Source of the DNA: Mucilaginibacter ginsenosidivorans
GTDB lineage: Bacteria > Bacteroidota > Bacteroidia > Sphingobacteriales > Sphingobacteriaceae
Reading direction: 5' to 3'
Assembly (NCBI RefSeq): GCF_007971025.1
Contig: NZ_CP042436.1
Location: 3,100,001-3,164,000 of the forward strand
Length of the DNA: 64,000 bases
Made by a program: the position numbers and the translations under genes
Shown: piece after piece, positions 61,322-64,000 of the stretch
How the letters are laid out: each line of letters starts with the position of its first letter
Numbering within the stretch: position 1 is the first letter of the stretch
The notes under the pieces: model-generated
Database searches by the model: none
Seen by the model: only the letters and a program-made list of their open reading frames with translations
What the model was told of the DNA's origin: nothing

Positions 61322-61710
61322 ATTTCTTGATAATTTAAAAAAAACTTATCTTTATACTGTTTGATTTGGTATATAGTTTGGTTGGGGTTTACGCGAAGCG
61401 TGAAAACGTATAGCGCTCGTTAGAGTTAAGAACAGCAGCAAGGCAACTTATCGAAATTTCTCGTGTTTTTACGATGTCGCAAGACTAAGTTTATTTCTTT
61501 TTTAAGTTCTCGGGGTCATTCTCCGAGGGCTTTTTTTTTGGGGTAGAGCCGGAATTTTATTTTTCATAATCGGACAAACAGAGAATACCCACCTGTAATG
61601 ACAGTTTGTGCTCAATCCGCTGACTTTTAGCGTATAAGCGCTACAGTTTATAAAACCGGTGTTTTGAACCCGGTTTATGTGCGCAGATTTGCTATTTTGT
61701 GCAGGAAAAT
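61322..61710 (+). other. Intergenic region after the CIS operon
   Basis: About 390 bp with no credible gene. The terminator at 61509-61539 closes the CIS operon. Upstream of it lies a sequence with several short inverted elements (for example ACGCGAAGCGTG at 61391-61402, near-palindromic) and no recognised RNA. The right part is the promoter region of the esterase gene; TATTTTG near 61693 is a poor -7 box. Confidence 0.6.
61509..61539 (+). terminator. Rho-independent terminator of the CIS structural operon
   Basis: CTCGG pairs with CCGAG across GGTCATTCT, followed by GGC and a run of nine T. Confidence 0.85.
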
Positions 61711-62931
61711 ATGAAGAACTTACTTTTAAAGATCACCCTAACCTGCCTTTTATTCGGTTTTGCCGGCGTTAATGCCCAGGAATTAATGATGTACCAGCAG
61801 CCCAAAGATTATGAAATGCCACCCAAAATGATCCCCACCGTCAGGAAATATTGGGTTAGCCTGCCTAAAGACTACAACGAGACCACCGACCGCTACCCTA
61901 TAATTTTCCTCTTTGACGGCGATGAACAGTTTTTAAGGAACTTAATTTTGTTTGATGCCGACCAGCTAACCAAAACAGGAGAGATTCCGCCCTGCATTAT
62001 AGTGGGGATTATTCAAAGAAACCGGGCTTTGGATTTCGGGCCGCTTTATGCCGTAAAATCAAACCCGAACAGCAGTAAGGTAAACGGTGATAAATTTTTT
62101 GATTTTTTGAAAGAGGAACTTTTGCCAGAATTAAAAAAGAACTACCGGACACAGGACTTTAAAATTGGTATAGGCCACTCCTTAGGCGGACTTTTTTTGC
62201 TGAATAGTTTCACCAAAGACCCGGGATTTTTTAATGCCATTGTGGCCTTCAGCCCGGCATTGGAGATGAACCGCGACAGCACCTTATTCAGCAACCTGCA
62301 AAAAACCCTTCGTTCAAAGCTTGATAGGCAAACGTTTTTCTGCTGGTCGTCAGGCACTGATGGTATCAACGAGGTTACATTCAGGCCGGCGTCCGGGGTG
62401 CTGGGTAAACTGTTGGCGGATAACCCGAATCCACTCCTAAAGTATAAATATGTTGATCTGCCCGGCAAATACCACAACAACACACCGTTATACACTATGC
62501 TCGACGCTTTCGGCTTTGTATTTTCCGACTGGGATATTGCCAAATGGTACCGGGGCCTGTTTTATGATAAAAGTGTGGAGCCTGTTGCCGCCAACAACCA
62601 AAGGAACGCGCTCATCAAAAAATTGTATGGGTTTGACGAGGACCCAACCGACGACCGTATCCAGAACAATGTGGGCGGGCAGCTTTTATTGAGAAAAAGA
62701 TACGCGGAGGCTCTGCCGTATCTAAAAAAAGCGGTGGAAATGAAACCGGGCAGCAGCGGCTATAGCGAAGACCTGGGCGAAGCAGAAGAAAACCTGAAAA
62801 ATTATCCGGCTGCCATATCGGCGCTCAAAACAGCCCTGGCAAACCTGGATAAAAATGCTGATGATTATAAAGAACGGTCGGAACAATACCAAACCGGCAT
62901 CAAACGGCTGGAAGGGCTGATAAAACAATAA
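61711..62931 (+). CDS. Exported esterase (alpha/beta hydrolase) with a TPR-like C-terminus
   Basis: A 406-residue secreted protein with a signal peptide (ends GVNAQ). An esterase D/IroE-type alpha/beta hydrolase (PF00756) spans about residues 25-290; the nucleophile elbow is GIGHSLGGLFLLNS (Ser in GHSLG), and the catalytic His lies in LPGKYHNNTPLYTM. The last ~100 residues form two or three TPR-like helical pairs (AEALPYLKKAVEMKPGSSGY). Likely acts on ester-linked side groups or siderophores in the periplasm. Start at ATG 61711; an earlier GTG adds no signal. Confidence 0.9.
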   Translation: MKNLLLKITLTCLLFGFAGVNAQELMMYQQPKDYEMPPKMIPTVRKYWVSLPKDYNETTDRYPIIFLFDGDEQFLRNLILFDADQLTKTGEIPPCIIVGIIQRNRALDFGPLYAVKSNPNSSKVNGDKFFDFLKEELLPELKKNYRTQDFKIGIGHSLGGLFLLNSFTKDPGFFNAIVAFSPALEMNRDSTLFSNLQKTLRSKLDRQTFFCWSSGTDGINEVTFRPASGVLGKLLADNPNPLLKYKYVDLPGKYHNNTPLYTMLDAFGFVFSDWDIAKWYRGLFYDKSVEPVAANNQRNALIKKLYGFDEDPTDDRIQNNVGGQLLLRKRYAEALPYLKKAVEMKPGSSGYSEDLGEAEENLKNYPAAISALKTALANLDKNADDYKERSEQYQTGIKRLEGLIKQ

Positions 62932-62960
62932 CTTTACGTCCGTACACTGCCGGCATCAAC

Positions 62961-63980
62961 CTAACGCCAGCCCAGGGCCGGTGCCACATGCTGCAGTATC
63001 ATTGACAGCACATGCACATTATAATCCACGCCGAGGGTATTGGGTATGGTGAGCAACAGGGTGTCCGCCTCCCGGATGGCTTCGTCGCCGGCTAATTCTT
63101 TGATCAGTTGGTCGGGTTCGGCGGCATAACTTTTGCCGAAGACGGCGCGTTTGTTGGGTTCGATATAACCGAAACTGTCGGCGCCTTTGGCCTGGCCAAA
63201 GTAAGCCCGGTCAAGATCAGTTACCAGCGCAAAAATAGAGCGGCTAACCGAAACCCGCGGTTCGCGCTGATGGCCTGCTTTTTTCCAGGCCTCCTTATAA
63301 AGTCTTATCTGTTCGGCTTGTTGAATGTGAAAAGGTTTGCCGCTTTCGTCGAATTTGAGGGTAGAGCTTTGGAGGTTCATGGCATTTTCGGCAGCCCAAA
63401 CCGCGGTTGCGTTGGATGCGGCTCCCCACCAGATGCGTTCGCGCAATCCTTCGGCATGGGGCTCTAAACGTAACAGGCCCGGCGGATTGGGGAACATAGG
63501 ATAGGGGTTTGGCTCGGCGAAGCCTTCACCGTCCAGTTTATTCAAAAATTCCAACGCTTTCCTGCGACCCATATCGGCATCGGTTTCGCCGGGTAAAGGT
63601 TCGTACCCGAAATGGCGCCAGCCCTCTATCACCTGCTCGGGCGAGCCGCGGCTTATGCCCAGTTGCAGGCGCCCGCCCGATACCAGGTCGGCAGCGCCGG
63701 CATCTTCCACCATATACATCGGGTTTTCGTAACGCATATCGATAACGCCCGTGCCTATCTCTATTTTGCTGGTTTTGGCGCCTATGGCCGACAGCAGGGG
63801 GAACGGCGATGCCAGCTGCGCCGCAAAATGGTGGACGCGAAAATAAGCGCCATCCAGACCGATCTGCTCGGCGGCAACGGCCAGGTCGATAGACTGAAGC
63901 AGGGTATCGGCTGCGGTACGGGTTTTATAGGAGGGGTGGTTTGACCAATGCCCGAATGATAGGAATCCGATCTTTTTCAT
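62961..63980 (-). CDS. LLM class flavin-dependent oxidoreductase
   Basis: A 339-residue bacterial luciferase-like (LLM) monooxygenase. The FMN TIM-barrel features are visible: AEQIGLDGAYFRVHHFA, TSKIEIGTGVIDMRYENPMY, SGGRLQLGISRGSPEQVIEG. These enzymes use reduced FMN and O2 on various substrates. It is of the MsnO8/YhbW-like group by eye; the substrate is unknown. A TACCTTTG box ends 7 bp before the ATG, so the transcript may be leaderless. Confidence 0.9.
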   Translation of the reverse strand: MKKIGFLSFGHWSNHPSYKTRTAADTLLQSIDLAVAAEQIGLDGAYFRVHHFAAQLASPFPLLSAIGAKTSKIEIGTGVIDMRYENPMYMVEDAGAADLVSGGRLQLGISRGSPEQVIEGWRHFGYEPLPGETDADMGRRKALEFLNKLDGEGFAEPNPYPMFPNPPGLLRLEPHAEGLRERIWWGAASNATAVWAAENAMNLQSSTLKFDESGKPFHIQQAEQIRLYKEAWKKAGHQREPRVSVSRSIFALVTDLDRAYFGQAKGADSFGYIEPNKRAVFGKSYAAEPDQLIKELAGDEAIREADTLLLTIPNTLGVDYNVHVLSMILQHVAPALGWR

Positions 63981-63987
63981 GGTGGGG

Positions 63988-63995
63988 CAAAGGTA
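63988..63995 (-). promoter_or_regulatory. Promoter -7 box for the LLM oxidoreductase
   Basis: Minus-strand TACCTTTG, an exact TAnnTTTG match, ending 7 bp before the ATG. The -33 region is outside the window. Confidence 0.55.
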
Positions 63996-64000
63996 GGGAA

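Overview
The window looks like a chromosomal segment of a Bacteroidota bacterium, most likely Sphingobacteriaceae (Mucilaginibacter or Pedobacter-like). The support is: several promoters of the Bacteroidota type (TTTG, 18-20 bp, TAnnTTTG), almost no Shine-Dalgarno sites, a pyrR-pyrB operon interrupted by an S23 four-helix-bundle gene, DUF1680 and GH8 glycosidases, 7TM and DUF4157 proteins, and a Bacteroidota-style contractile injection cluster. The genus is an inference.

Bases 1-33.7 kb are mostly ordinary chromosome. They hold a flavin amine oxidase tail, a GH8 glycosidase, a secreted serine hydrolase, pyrR/pyrB, an M24 aminopeptidase, ribosomal protein S1, tyrosyl-tRNA synthetase, a ParS/RES toxin-antitoxin pair, a LuxE-like acyl-protein synthetase, a SYLF lipoprotein-like protein, and a small Crp/Fnr regulator with two identical downstream operator-promoter modules. 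Then come two paralogous 29-residue-repeat secreted proteins, a cold-shock protein, a frameshifted acyltransferase, a frameshifted GH127 enzyme, a region-2-only sigma factor with a ChrR-type anti-sigma factor, and several small or secreted hypotheticals. Non-coding structure includes a 25-bp perfect inverted repeat around the S23 gene, GATTACACCGATT-type repeats, and several palindromic or direct-repeat operators.

Bases 33.7-34.4 kb carry a candidate small RNA (promoter, hairpin, strong terminator) and an array of four unusual tRNA or tRNA-like genes: Pro-TGG, Ile-TAT, Gln-TTG and Phe-GAA. These lie directly beside the injection cluster.

Bases 34.4-61.3 kb are the main system: an essentially complete extracellular contractile injection system (eCIS; Afp/PVC-like). 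Rightward from a divergent promoter region run cap protein (DUF4255), an unknown 261-aa protein, sheath, two tube proteins, a 51-aa DUF5908 protein, CIS tube/LysM adaptor, VgrG-like spike, PAAR tip, gp25, gp6-like and gp7-like baseplate proteins, and a 705-aa unknown that may be the fibre or end module. Leftward run the tape-measure-type protein, the AAA+ ATPase and a 2643-aa cargo protein. The cargo is a head-to-tail fusion of two complete toxins, each with DUF4157, a long hydrophobic-helical region and a C-terminal DNA/RNA non-specific nuclease-like domain. It is the most unusual object in the window.

Bases 61.3-64 kb return to ordinary genes: a secreted esterase with a TPR-like tail and an LLM flavin oxidoreductase.
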